A stretch of DNA of 64,000 bases from Cereibacter sphaeroides. GTDB lineage: Bacteria > Pseudomonadota > Alphaproteobacteria > Rhodobacterales > Rhodobacteraceae. The position numbers and the translations under genes were made by a program. The stretch lies in the NCBI GenBank assembly GCA_003243455.1, contig QFQS01000005.1, positions 104,790 to 168,789 of the forward strand, read 5' to 3'. Shown piece after piece: positions 1 through 8,284 of this stretch; the first letter of the stretch is position 1; the number at the start of each line of letters is the position of its first letter. Under the pieces are notes generated by a model. The model was not told the DNA's origin and did no database searches. It saw only the letters and a program-made list of their open reading frames with translations.

Positions 1-732
1 AACGACGACCGTATCCATGCCGATATTCGCGGCCTTCATCGCCTGGATAGCGCCGATAGCCATTTCGTCGTTGTTCGAGATCACACCGTCAAAGGCGGTG
101 CCGGTGGACAGCCAGTTCGTCATCAGCGACTGCGCTTGGTCGCGCGACCAGTTGGCGGTCTGCTGGTCGATGATGTTCAGCGTCACGCCGCATTTGCCCG
201 ACGCCATGACATCGTGAATGTCCTGGGTCCGCTGCACGGCCGCCTGGTTAGATAGCTCGCCCTGCATGACATAGATGTTGGCCTCGGTCTTGCCTGCTTC
301 CTTGAACAGGCGGCAGACCTCCATCGTCTCCAGTGTGCCGGAATCCACTTCGTTCGACGCAACGAATGCCTGCGTATCCGGCAGGGTATCGACGTTCACC
401 GGTTCGCGGTTGACGTAGACGAGCGGCACGCCCGCGGCGGCAGCCGCATCCGACATCGCTTGCGTGGCCGAGGTGTCGACCGGGTTCACGATGATCGCCG
501 ACACGCCCGAAGCGATGAAGTTGTTGATCTGGTCAAGCTGCTTCGCCACGTCGTTCTGCGCATCCTCGATCTGCAGATTGGCACCCAGTTCCTTGCCCTT
601 TGCATCCATGCCGTTGCGCAGAACGGTCAGAAAGTTGTCGTCGAAAAGCGCCATGGAAACGCCGATATCCTGGGCCATGGCCGTTGTTGCGAAAAGCGAC
701 GCCAGACCGGCGGCGATAAAGGTCTTCTTCAT
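1..732 (-). CDS. sugar ABC transporter substrate-binding protein (C-terminus cut by window edge)
   Basis: Periplasmic binding protein of a ribose-type ABC importer. The frame starts with ATG at 732, with GGGAGGA just upstream, and is open to the left edge, so 244 residues of an expected 310 or so are visible. A signal peptide (MKKTF start, hydrophobic core, AMA-Q cleavage site) is clear. The mature part has the type-1 periplasmic-binding fold signature: VSMALFDDNF near the start, IVNPVDTSATQ around residue 85, and VISNNDEMAIGAI near the visible end. It lies 80 bp downstream of an IolI-like isomerase on the same strand, which suggests inositol or a relative as ligand. The ligand itself cannot be read from sequence. 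Confidence 0.9.
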   Translation of the reverse strand, partial: MKKTFIAAGLASLFATTAMAQDIGVSMALFDDNFLTVLRNGMDAKGKELGANLQIEDAQNDVAKQLDQINNFIASGVSAIIVNPVDTSATQAMSDAAAAAGVPLVYVNREPVNVDTLPDTQAFVASNEVDSGTLETMEVCRLFKEAGKTEANIYVMQGELSNQAAVQRTQDIHDVMASGKCGVTLNIIDQQTANWSRDQAQSLMTNWLSTGTAFDGVISNNDEMAIGAIQAMKAANIGMDTVVV

Positions 733-779
733 GTCTTCCTCCCAAAGCGGATGTCCGGCGCATCCTTTTTTCGACCGGA

Positions 780-798
780 GGGGCGTCTCCCTCGCCCC
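780..798 (-). other. intercistronic hairpin between isomerase and binding-protein genes
   Basis: GGGGCG (780-785) and CGCCCC (793-798) are perfect 6-bp arms around a 7-nt loop, and alternative ACCGG/CCGGT pairing is possible just outside. It lies in the 80-bp gap between two co-directional genes. There is no U-run on the transcribed strand, so an mRNA-processing or stability element is likelier than a terminator. Confidence 0.35.
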
Positions 799-812
799 GG
801 TTTCATCGCCCG

Positions 813-1631
813 TCAGGCGGCTTTTGACGCCAGACCGTTGCGAATGAAGTCGATGGACGCGCCGATGTCCCGACGCGGATCGGCGCTGGCATGAACATCA
901 GGCGAGAAAGCCTCAAAGGATACCGGGCCGTCCCAACCTTTGGCGGTGAGGGCTGCGATCTGGTCCACATTGCCCAGGCGATCACGGGCATCGACCAGCA
1001 CGCGATGCGCGTCACGCATCTCGTCCAACGCCAGCAGCGGATCCGTGACGCCAGAGACATGAACGATGCCGGTATGTTCGGGGAAAAATGGGCCACCATT
1101 CGCCAGCGTATGGTGGAACGTGTCATGGACCAGCCTGAAGCGTCCCTTGGCGTTCAAAGCCTCGATGACTTCAACGGCTTCCGACTTATAGCGCAGCGCG
1201 CAAATCTCGAACCCCAGTGGCTCAACCATGCCGATCAGGTCGCGATCCTCGAGCATCGGCTTCAGCGCTTTCAGCGCGACGCGAAGCGCCGCCTGGCGTT
1301 CACCATTCACCATGCCCAGATTGTCGTTGCGCGGGATCAGGCTGACGGCCTCGGCCCCTGCGGCACTAGCGACTTTCATCAGCGCCAGCGCCTCGGCCGC
1401 CTTGTCGTCCGACCAATCGTTAAAGCGTTTTACCTCTGCGACAGCGAGCAGACGCAGCCCCCTGGATCTGGCAAGCTCACCGGCAGCGGCAGGGTCCATA
1501 CCGTCGAAAAGCGGCTGCGGCAGGTCATTGCGAACCTCGACCCCCACGCAGCCAAGAGCGGCGGCAACATCGACCAGATCCGCATAGCTCATCCGAGCCA
1601 CGGTCATGTGGTTCAGCGCAAAATGCGTCAT
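813..1631 (-). CDS. iolI: sugar phosphate isomerase/epimerase family protein, 2-keto-myo-inositol isomerase-like
   Basis: A 272-residue TIM-barrel protein of the AP-endonuclease-2 superfamily. ATG at 1631 is chosen because GGGAGGA lies 8 nt upstream; the frame is open 27 codons further but without a ribosome site. The opening MTHFALNHMTVARMSY and the phrase GCVGVEVRNDL resemble IolI-type inosose isomerases. Likely metal ligands are the Glu of MVEPLGFE, Asp/His of LVHDTFHH, His of IVHVSG and Glu of VSFEAFSP. IolI interconverts inosose isomers in cyclitol breakdown. It sits between a LacI regulator and a sugar-binding-protein gene, all leftward. The family is diverse, so the exact substrate is inferred. 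Confidence 0.7.
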   Translation of the reverse strand: MTHFALNHMTVARMSYADLVDVAAALGCVGVEVRNDLPQPLFDGMDPAAAGELARSRGLRLLAVAEVKRFNDWSDDKAAEALALMKVASAAGAEAVSLIPRNDNLGMVNGERQAALRVALKALKPMLEDRDLIGMVEPLGFEICALRYKSEAVEVIEALNAKGRFRLVHDTFHHTLANGGPFFPEHTGIVHVSGVTDPLLALDEMRDAHRVLVDARDRLGNVDQIAALTAKGWDGPVSFEAFSPDVHASADPRRDIGASIDFIRNGLASKAA

Positions 1632-1703
1632 CCCTGTTGTCCTCCCGCTTGCGACGGAACGATGTCCAGCGGCGGTGGCTTCGTCAATCATCCGACGGGC
1701 GGT

Positions 1704-1723
1704 TTTCGTCATTCATGACGAAA
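1704..1723. promoter_or_regulatory. candidate LacI-family operator (perfect inverted repeat)
   Basis: TTTCGTCA and TGACGAAA form a perfect 8-bp inverted repeat with a 4-nt spacer, 73 bp upstream of the isomerase start and just after the LacI gene. A further half-site TGACGAAA occurs at 2792-2799, between the LacI gene and the mocD operon, and TTCGTCA at 1748-1754. An 8-4-8 palindrome of this size suits a LacI-type dimer. Which regulator binds it is inference. Confidence 0.5.
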
Positions 1724-1751
1724 TGCACCCGTTGGCATGATGCATTATTCG

Positions 1752-2783
1752 TCAGACGGATTCGGGAAGATACAGGTCGGGTTGCAGGAAATGCTGGCCT
1801 TGCACTTGCGTGATACCGTTTCGAACCGCCTCGGCTGAAAGCGTTACCAGATCGTCGCAAAGTCGCGTCAGCGGTGTTGCAATCACCATGCTCACGTATC
1901 TGGCCACCAGCGCCGATCTGCTTTCGGGGGTCAGTTCGTTGACAACAAAAGAAACGTCTCCGGGTGCACGAACCTCTTCCAGCGCCGCGATTGCGCCTTC
2001 CATCCCGCCGCCCGCACAGTAGATGCCGCGCAGGTCGGGATTGCGGCCAAGAAGGTCCAGCGTGGCCTCATAGGTCAGTTGCCGCGTCTCGAGGTTCACA
2101 AGCGTATCCAGAATGGTGAACTGCGGAGCATACTCCCGGAAGTAGCTGCGCAGCCCGGTTTCGCGCAACTCATGGCCGTGCCAGCGATAGCCGCCGACGA
2201 AAACCGCGATCTTGCCAGGACGATGTGTGGTCTGTGCGATCAGATGTGCGGCGATGCGGCCGATCTTCATGTTGTTCATGCCGAGGTAGTTTTGCCGAAC
2301 GCCTTGGGCAAAATCGTTCAGCAGTGCAAAACAGGGGATGCCCCTTGCATTCATCCGCACTACCGCATCCGTGACCTCGGGATGCGTGACCGCCGTAGCC
2401 GCGATGGCATCCACCCGATCGGCCATTGCCTCGATACGCGATGCAAAATCTGAAGGTGCCTGAGAGGTGGCAAAGTCGACAATGACCGAAGCGCGCACCC
2501 CTATTGCCTGGTTGACCGCGCGTTCGAGTTCCCGCTTGAAGGTCTGGTAAAATGCCTGCCTTTCCTTGTGCAATACCACGCCCAACCGCAACCGGGGCAT
2601 TTCGCTTTGCACCCTTTGCCCGATCAGCGGCGCGGCGTGATATCCGACCAGCCGGGCTGCTTCGTATACCCGCTGCGCCGTATCCTCGCGCACACGCTCC
2701 CGCGCGTTCAGCACGCGATCGACGGTCGCTGACGACACGCCAGCTTCGCGCGCCACATCGTGTATTGTCGGACGCCGGGACAT
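1752..2783 (-). CDS. LacI family transcriptional regulator with sugar-binding domain
   Basis: A 343-residue protein with an N-terminal LacI helix-turn-helix (residues 5-26, TIHDVAREAGVSSATVDR) and hinge helix, followed by a periplasmic-binding-type effector domain of the Peripla_BP_4 kind (VVLHKERQAFY, YLGMNNMKIGRIAA, IYCAGGGMEGAI). The recognition helix has Asp where LacI has Ser (TVDRVLN), as in some regulators of sugar ABC operons. It is divergent from the mocD operon and upstream of the iolI and binding-protein genes. It is therefore well placed to control both, with the imported sugar or a product as effector. Confidence 0.9.
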   Translation of the reverse strand: MSRRPTIHDVAREAGVSSATVDRVLNARERVREDTAQRVYEAARLVGYHAAPLIGQRVQSEMPRLRLGVVLHKERQAFYQTFKRELERAVNQAIGVRASVIVDFATSQAPSDFASRIEAMADRVDAIAATAVTHPEVTDAVVRMNARGIPCFALLNDFAQGVRQNYLGMNNMKIGRIAAHLIAQTTHRPGKIAVFVGGYRWHGHELRETGLRSYFREYAPQFTILDTLVNLETRQLTYEATLDLLGRNPDLRGIYCAGGGMEGAIAALEEVRAPGDVSFVVNELTPESRSALVARYVSMVIATPLTRLCDDLVTLSAEAVRNGITQVQGQHFLQPDLYLPESV

Positions 2784-2924
2784 TGTCCACCTGACGAAAT
2801 CACATCAAATCTGATGCCAGACTGATGGGTTATGATGAAACCTGCAAGCAGGGATATTGGTGAACGTTACCCCGCAGGTTATCCCCCGGAAACGAGGATG
2901 CGCTTCAACGCATGGGAGGCGAAG

Positions 2925-4004
2925 ATGGCGAAAAGGGATTACAGCCTGCTTGGACCTGACGCCCGGCGCGCCGTGAAAAACGGGCTGGCGGCAGCCGAGT
3001 GGTATCATTCGGAGGTTCCCCGAAAAGAGATGAAGGCGCTGATGCAGCGGGAAGACGGGCCGGCAATCCGCGATACGGTCATGCTGTTTGGCGCGATGCT
3101 TCTCTTCGGGGGTATAGGCATTGCCTTGTGGCCCAGTTGGTGGTCCGTCCCGTTCTGGCTTGCCTATGGCGTCCTTTATGGAAGCGCGATGGATTCCCGC
3201 TGGCATGAGTGCGGGCATGGAACCGCATTCCGCACGCCGCGGATGAACAACGTTGTCTATCAGATCGCCAGTTTCTGCATGATCCGCAATCCCGCGACCT
3301 GGCGCTGGAGCCATGCGCGACATCATACCGATACGATCATCGTCGGTCGCGACCCGGAAATCGCGGTCATGCGGCCGCCTGAAATGCTCCGGGTTATCGC
3401 GAATTTCTTTGGCATCCTGGACGCCTGGAACGGGTGGAAACGGATGTTTTACAACGCGTTCGTCGGGCTGGACCGCGAAGAGACAACCTTCATCCCCGAC
3501 AGCGAAAGGCCCAAGGTGATCCGCGTCGCGAGAATATGGGTAGCGATTTATGCCGCCACGACAGTGCTGGCGATCTGGATGGGGTCCATCCTGCCCTTCA
3601 TGGTGATCGGCCTGCCAAGGCTATACGGCGCCTGGCACCACGTCATGACCGGCCTGTTGCAGCATGGCGGGCTGGCCGACAACGTTACCGATCACCGGCT
3701 GAACAGCCGTACCGTCTACATGAATCCGATCAGCCGGTTCATCTACTGGAACATGAACTATCACGTCGAACATCATATGTTCCCGATGGTTCCCTACTAT
3801 CGGCTGCCGAAACTGCATGAGCAGATCAGACACGACCTTCCCGCGCCCTGCCCGTCGATTGCCGCCGGATTTTCCGAGATGTGGCCCGCCCTGCTGCGCC
3901 AGCTTCGTAATGAGGACTATTTCCTGAAGCGCGACCTGCCGCCCACCGCGCGTCCCTATCGCGGCGATTTCCACCTTTCAGCCCCCAGCCTGGTAGCAGA
4001 ATAA
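2925..4004 (+). CDS. mocD: MocD-like membrane di-iron hydroxylase (fatty acid desaturase family)
   Basis: A 359-residue integral membrane protein of the desaturase/hydroxylase superfamily. ATG at 2925 is chosen because GGGAGG lies 5-6 nt upstream; the frame is open a further 31 codons but that stretch is not conserved-looking. Three histidine boxes that bind the di-iron centre are present: HECGH (residues 94-98), HARHH (130-134) and HVEHH (280-284). Hydrophobic helices lie around 52-85 and 203-230. MocD, with the ferredoxin MocE, belongs to the oxygenase proposed in Rhizobium leguminosarum to demethylate the rhizopine 3-O-methyl-scyllo-inosamine. The next gene here is a MocE-type ferredoxin, 10 bp away, which supports the call. 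A plain fatty-acid desaturase is less likely in this setting. Confidence 0.75.
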   Translation: MAKRDYSLLGPDARRAVKNGLAAAEWYHSEVPRKEMKALMQREDGPAIRDTVMLFGAMLLFGGIGIALWPSWWSVPFWLAYGVLYGSAMDSRWHECGHGTAFRTPRMNNVVYQIASFCMIRNPATWRWSHARHHTDTIIVGRDPEIAVMRPPEMLRVIANFFGILDAWNGWKRMFYNAFVGLDREETTFIPDSERPKVIRVARIWVAIYAATTVLAIWMGSILPFMVIGLPRLYGAWHHVMTGLLQHGGLADNVTDHRLNSRTVYMNPISRFIYWNMNYHVEHHMFPMVPYYRLPKLHEQIRHDLPAPCPSIAAGFSEMWPALLRQLRNEDYFLKRDLPPTARPYRGDFHLSAPSLVAE

Positions 4005-4014
4005 GGATGATGAC

Positions 4015-4329
4015 ATGAGCCAATGGGTTGACGCCTGCGCGACCGACGACATCGACGAAGAGGATCTGATCCGCTTCGATCACGGCAGCCAGACCTTCGC
4101 CATCTACCATTCGCCCGAGGGCGAGTTCTACGCAACCGATGGCCGTTGCACACATGAGAACGTTCATCTGTGTGACGGTCTGGTCCTGGGCCATCTTGTC
4201 GAATGCCCAAAGCACAATGGTCAGTTCGACTACCGTACGGGCGAGGCAAAGCGTGCTCCGGTCTGCGTGAACCTGAAAACCTACCCGGTCAATGTGCAGG
4301 ATGGCCGCGTCTTCATCGACGTCGGCTGA
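4015..4329 (+). CDS. mocE: MocE family Rieske-type 2Fe-2S ferredoxin
   Basis: A 104-residue soluble Rieske ferredoxin. The cluster ligands are C45-T-H47 and C64-P-K-H67, the standard CXH/CX2H pattern. It would pass electrons to the neighbouring MocD hydroxylase. The N-terminus (WVDACATDDIDEEDLIRFDH) is typical of the MocE family. It lies 10 bp after mocD and 9 bp before the PanB-like gene in one rightward operon. A reductase (MocF) is needed to reduce it, and none is encoded in this window, so the reductase must be elsewhere or shared. Confidence 0.9.
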   Translation: MSQWVDACATDDIDEEDLIRFDHGSQTFAIYHSPEGEFYATDGRCTHENVHLCDGLVLGHLVECPKHNGQFDYRTGEAKRAPVCVNLKTYPVNVQDGRVFIDVG

Positions 4330-4338
4330 TCCAAAGAC

Positions 4339-5142
4339 ATGGCAATGCGGAACAACAGAATGACGATTGCGGACCTGCGCGAGGCAAAGGGGCAGCGAAC
4401 CCTGTCCATGCTTTATGTGGAGAGCGAGGAGGAGGCCGCGGCGGCGGCGGCCGCAGGAGTTGACATATTGTCCATCATCGCACCGGTCTGGACGCCCGCA
4501 ATGCGCAACGCCGCCGGCGACTGCTTTGTTCAGGTCGGCCTGCTATATGGAGAACTGGTGACCGAAGAAGACTACCTTCGTGCCGCCTTTGCCGCGAGAA
4601 CTGTTGGGGGCGATGCCTACTATTGTTCCGCCGCGTTGGCGACGGTGCATCGCCTTGCCGCCGAAGGCCTGCCCGTCGTCGGGCATGTCGGTCTCGTTCC
4701 TTCCAAGGCGACCTGGACAGGCGGTTTCAAGGCTGTCGGGAAAACTGCCGAGTCGGCGCTGAAGGTCTGGCAAAGCATGTGCGAGCTTGAGCAGGTCGGC
4801 GCCTTCGCCGTCGAGCTTGAGGTTGTGCCCGCCCGCATCGGGGCAGAGTTGTCCCGCAGATCGTCTCTTGTAACATTCGGCATGGGGGCCGGTGCCGGAA
4901 CCGATGCGCAGTATCTTTTCGCTGAAGACGTTCTGGGGTGCACGCGTGGTCACCGTCCGCGTCATGCCAAAGTCTATCGGAATTTCCGCGATGAATATGA
5001 CCGCCTTCAGGCCGAACGCATTGCTGCCTTTAATGAATTCGTCGCCGATGTCAGGGAGGGCCGCTATCCTGGAGCGGAACACGACGTGGCGATGAGCAAT
5101 ACAGAATTCACCGCGTTTTTGGAGGGGATGGGCAGTGACTGA
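4339..5142 (+). CDS. PanB-like ketopantoate hydroxymethyltransferase family protein
   Basis: A 267-residue (beta/alpha)8 protein related to 3-methyl-2-oxobutanoate hydroxymethyltransferase. The C-terminal half carries PanB landmarks: GHVGLVPSKATWTGGFK, the probable catalytic Glu in AFAVELEVVP, FGMGAGAGTDAQYLFAEDVLG and a downstream RHAKVYRNF. The N-terminus is less typical (TLSMLYVESEEEA replaces the usual Asp-bearing TAYD segment), so substrate or metal use may differ from PanB. Starts at 4339, 4345 and 4360 are possible; the last gives MTIADLREAKG, closest to the family. It lies between mocE and a MocA-type dehydrogenase, overlapping the latter by 8 nt, so a role in that pathway rather than pantothenate synthesis is inferred. 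Confidence 0.75.
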   Translation: MAMRNNRMTIADLREAKGQRTLSMLYVESEEEAAAAAAAGVDILSIIAPVWTPAMRNAAGDCFVQVGLLYGELVTEEDYLRAAFAARTVGGDAYYCSAALATVHRLAAEGLPVVGHVGLVPSKATWTGGFKAVGKTAESALKVWQSMCELEQVGAFAVELEVVPARIGAELSRRSSLVTFGMGAGAGTDAQYLFAEDVLGCTRGHRPRHAKVYRNFRDEYDRLQAERIAAFNEFVADVREGRYPGAEHDVAMSNTEFTAFLEGMGSD

Positions 5143-6265
5143 AATCGGCGTTGGTCTGATCGGGACCGGCTTCATGGGCAAGGCGCATGCGCTGGCCTAT
5201 CGCAATGCCAAGGCCATCATGGGCGACCTACCCGATGTGCGGATGGAACTGCTTGCGGAAATGCCCGAGGCAAGGGCGCTTGAGATGGCGGCGCAGTTCG
5301 GCTTTGCCAAGGCGACGGCAAACTGGCGTGATCTGCTTGCCGATCCGTCGATCCAGATCATCAGCATCACGACTCCAAATGGCCTACACCGGGAAATCGC
5401 GCTGGCAGCCCTCGCCGCCGGAAAACACGTCTGGTGCGAAAAGCCAATGGCACTGACGCTGGAAGATGCCAAGGACATGGCCGCCGCTGCGGCAAAGGCC
5501 GGGTTGGCGACCCAACTCGGCTATAACTATATCGCCAATCCGGCTTTCACGCACGCCGTTCGCCTTGTGGAAGCCGGCGAGATAGGCCGCGTCGTGCATG
5601 TGCGTGGCTGGGCGGATGAGGATTACCAGGCGGATCCCTCTTTGCATTGGACATGGCGGGCAAAATCGGCGGAGGCCGGACTTGGGGTTTTGGGTGACAT
5701 CGGATGCCACCTGTTTTCCCTGCTAACGGGGTTGGTCGGCCCATTGGACAGCGTGGTTGGAGAAATCGAGACCATCCACAAGACGCGACCCTTGCCCGAT
5801 GGCAAAGGCAGCGCGGCAGTGGAGAATGAGGATGCGGCCACGGCTCTGTTGACCTTTGAAAGTGGCGTAAAGGGCGTGATGATGATCTCGCGCAGTGCGT
5901 GGGGGCGAAAATCACGCCTGGGGTTCGAGGTGCATGGCACGAAAGGCATGCTGATCTACGACCAAGAGCGGATGAACGAACTTCAGCTTTTCCGAAATCA
6001 GGGGGACAAGGCGACGCAAGGGTTCACCACCATCCTGACCGCGCCCGAACATCCGCCCTACGGTCAGTTCTGCCCTGCACCGGGTCACCAGTTGGGCTTC
6101 AACGATCTGAAAGTGATCGAGCTTTCCGGGTTTTTGCGGGCCATACGTGACAAAATCCGACCGTCACTCGACTTCGCCGCAGGGCTGGAGATCGAGAAGG
6201 CGATCCACGCCATCGCTCTTTCGGCACACGAGCACCGCCGGGTTTCATTGCGCGAAATGGATTAA
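5135..6265 (+). CDS. Gfo/Idh/MocA family NAD(P)-dependent oxidoreductase
   Basis: A 376-residue sugar or cyclitol dehydrogenase. It starts at GTG 5135, overlapping the PanB-like gene by 8 nt. The Rossmann nucleotide-binding motif GLIGTGFMGKAHAL is at residues 7-20, and the family EKP motif (WCEKPMAL) with its conserved Lys follows at about residue 100. The C-terminal half is the usual alpha/beta substrate domain. It is last in the operon mocD-mocE-panB-like-dehydrogenase. A clear paralogue is encoded at 21510-22628, sharing features such as TGFMGK, FGFA(K/R)AT, NGLHRE, HVWCEKPMALT and LCPAPGH(Q/G)LGFN. MocA itself is needed for rhizopine use, so oxidation of an inosamine or inositol is plausible. 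Confidence 0.88.
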   Translation: MTEIGVGLIGTGFMGKAHALAYRNAKAIMGDLPDVRMELLAEMPEARALEMAAQFGFAKATANWRDLLADPSIQIISITTPNGLHREIALAALAAGKHVWCEKPMALTLEDAKDMAAAAAKAGLATQLGYNYIANPAFTHAVRLVEAGEIGRVVHVRGWADEDYQADPSLHWTWRAKSAEAGLGVLGDIGCHLFSLLTGLVGPLDSVVGEIETIHKTRPLPDGKGSAAVENEDAATALLTFESGVKGVMMISRSAWGRKSRLGFEVHGTKGMLIYDQERMNELQLFRNQGDKATQGFTTILTAPEHPPYGQFCPAPGHQLGFNDLKVIELSGFLRAIRDKIRPSLDFAAGLEIEKAIHAIALSAHEHRRVSLREMD

Positions 6266-6316
6266 CTAGAAAGGATTTGGCTGTTCGTCGTCACTTCCAC
6301 GCTATGCGACCACGGA

Positions 6317-8254
6317 TCACTCCGGCAGCGCAAATGCCACGACCTCATCGCTCACCCTGGGCGTCAGGATTGAATTTCCTCCCGCAACGAACACAACGTA
6401 CTGCTTTCCCTTGTATTCGTAACTCGCCGGCAGGGCGACGGCGGGCGCTTCGACCAACCCTTTCCACAGCACTTCGCCCGTCTTGATGTCCAATGCCCGC
6501 ACATAGGAATCCATTGACGCGCCAATGAAGATCAGGCCGCTTGCTGTAATCATAGGGCCGCCGATCGTGATCGAGCCCCAGGATTCCGGCATGTAGAACC
6601 CGTACTTCTGCACCTGTCCGAAGGGCACGTCCCAAAGCTGCTCGCCAGTCTTTAGGTCATAGGCCGCGATGGAACCATAGGGCGGCTTCCAGCAGGGCAT
6701 GCCCAGCGGGTTGAGGAAGGTGGTCAACTGTATGCCATAGGGGGCACCGGTCATCGGGAAGAACCCGCCGGTCTCGGAGCCTGCGGTCTTCGCCGCCTCA
6801 TACTGGTCCCGTGGGATCAGCTTGTAGATCTGGACCGCGCTGGAATAGTTGACAACGAAAATACCGCTGTTGGGATCGACGGCCCCGCCGCCCCATTCCA
6901 CGCCTCCGATCGTCGCGGGATAGACGAGCGATCCTTCAAGGCTTGGCGGCGTGAAGCGACCATCGTTGCGCAAGCTGGCAAGCTTTTCGGTGCAGTAGCC
7001 GCCGCTGACGAAATCGGCGAGGCCGAAGATTCCGGGAAAGTTATCCTCCACCACCGGCTTTGGCAGCGCCACATAGGGCTGGGTCGCGGCCGCGACTTCG
7101 CCTTCCACTGTCGATGCCGGAACCGGTCGCTCCTCGATCGGATAGATAGGTTCGCCAGTCTCACGGTTCAGAACATAGAGAAAGCCCTGTTTCGATGTCT
7201 GAACCAAGGCCGGAATAGTTTGCCCGTCCTTCTGGATGTCGACCAGTGTCGGGGCAGAGTTCGTGTCCAGATCCCAGATGTCGTGGTGCACCAGCTGTCG
7301 CGTCCAGACGATACTGCCGGTCGCGATATCCAGCGCCGTTACCGATGTGGCCAGGGCGACAGCGTCAAGCCGGTTGCCGCCGAAGAAATTCGGGCTGGGC
7401 GAACTGACCGGCAGAAACAGAAGGTTGCGATCGGTATCGACCGACATGCTGGCCCAGACGTTTCCGGTTCCGCTTTTTGCCGCGTCCTCAGCGTTTAATG
7501 CGTGGAAGGTCCAGCGAAGCTGCCCGGTCCGCGCGTCGAGCGCAAAGACCGTGCCAGGTGGATCGACAGCGGCAGCCCAATCCTTACCCGCCCAGCCGAC
7601 GAACAGATAATCCTTGTAAACCGTTGGCGGCTGAAGCACGGAAAGCGGCCATTTGGCGTTCTGGTCATTCCACTGGTTGACATCAACGACGCCCGCCTTG
7701 CCAAAGTCGGTGCAAGCCAAACCAGTGTCGGCATCCACCGCGTGCAGTTTGCCTTCCATGGTGCCGACGTAGACGCGTTTCTCGCAGGCCTTGCCCGCGA
7801 ATGGCGCATCCGACTGCCAATAGGCAACGCCCCGGTTCTTCAGGTCGGGCTGAGTCAGCGCCTCCAGCACCGCATGGCTGTCATAGGTCCACTTGACCTT
7901 GCCGGTGTCCGGTTCCAGCGCAAAAATCCGATAGAAGGGCGTGCCGAGATAGACGGTATCATTGACGAACAACGGCGTCGCCGACCAGACGCTCGGCGGC
8001 AAATCCTGCTTGCTGTCCGCCTCTTGTCGGTTGTGCATGAACACAGTCGGAGGCCCGCCTGACGAAACATCGCCGGTATGCGTCCGCCATGCCTCACGCA
8101 GGTTTCTCACATTCTCCGGGGTTATCTGCGTCAACGGAGAGTATTTCTGCGCGGCGAGGTCGCCGTTGAACGTTTCCCATGTCTGCGCGGCAACCGAGCC
8201 CCCGCTGAACAATATGAACAAGCAAAAGGCCCAAGGTGAGACGCATCTCGGCAT
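6317..8254 (-). CDS. PQQ-dependent (quinoprotein) polyol/sugar dehydrogenase
   Basis: A 645-residue eight-bladed propeller quinoprotein of the glucose-dehydrogenase (Gcd) type, with a signal peptide ending VAAQ near residue 24. Conserved blocks include YSPLTQITPENV, the WTRQLVHHDIWDLD segment holding the probable catalytic Asp, FLYVLNRETGEP and a run of W-rich blade motifs. It would oxidise a polyol or sugar in the periplasm and reduce ubiquinone. Membrane Gcd proteins of about 800 residues carry an N-terminal membrane domain; here that domain is a separate gene 30 bp upstream. A two-gene layout is known for the Gluconobacter quinoprotein inositol dehydrogenase, which fits this setting. The exact substrate is unknown, and PQQ synthesis genes are not in the window. 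Confidence 0.85.
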   Translation of the reverse strand: MPRCVSPWAFCLFILFSGGSVAAQTWETFNGDLAAQKYSPLTQITPENVRNLREAWRTHTGDVSSGGPPTVFMHNRQEADSKQDLPPSVWSATPLFVNDTVYLGTPFYRIFALEPDTGKVKWTYDSHAVLEALTQPDLKNRGVAYWQSDAPFAGKACEKRVYVGTMEGKLHAVDADTGLACTDFGKAGVVDVNQWNDQNAKWPLSVLQPPTVYKDYLFVGWAGKDWAAAVDPPGTVFALDARTGQLRWTFHALNAEDAAKSGTGNVWASMSVDTDRNLLFLPVSSPSPNFFGGNRLDAVALATSVTALDIATGSIVWTRQLVHHDIWDLDTNSAPTLVDIQKDGQTIPALVQTSKQGFLYVLNRETGEPIYPIEERPVPASTVEGEVAAATQPYVALPKPVVEDNFPGIFGLADFVSGGYCTEKLASLRNDGRFTPPSLEGSLVYPATIGGVEWGGGAVDPNSGIFVVNYSSAVQIYKLIPRDQYEAAKTAGSETGGFFPMTGAPYGIQLTTFLNPLGMPCWKPPYGSIAAYDLKTGEQLWDVPFGQVQKYGFYMPESWGSITIGGPMITASGLIFIGASMDSYVRALDIKTGEVLWKGLVEAPAVALPASYEYKGKQYVVFVAGGNSILTPRVSDEVVAFALPE

Positions 8255-8284
8255 CGAAATACTCCCTTTCAGCAGAATGCGATT

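Noticed and set aside
460..1718. Plus-strand open frames (460-894, 891-1718) opposite the binding-protein and isomerase genes
   Set aside because: Antisense to well-supported genes, with Arg/His-rich non-family translations and no ribosome sites.
2832..2924. Longer start for the MocD-like protein at 2832
   Set aside because: The 31 extra residues are not family-like and ATG 2925 has a strong ribosome site.
4330..6265. A MocF-type ferredoxin reductase downstream of mocE
   Set aside because: The following genes are PanB-like and Gfo/Idh; no FAD/NAD reductase motif pair was found anywhere in the window.
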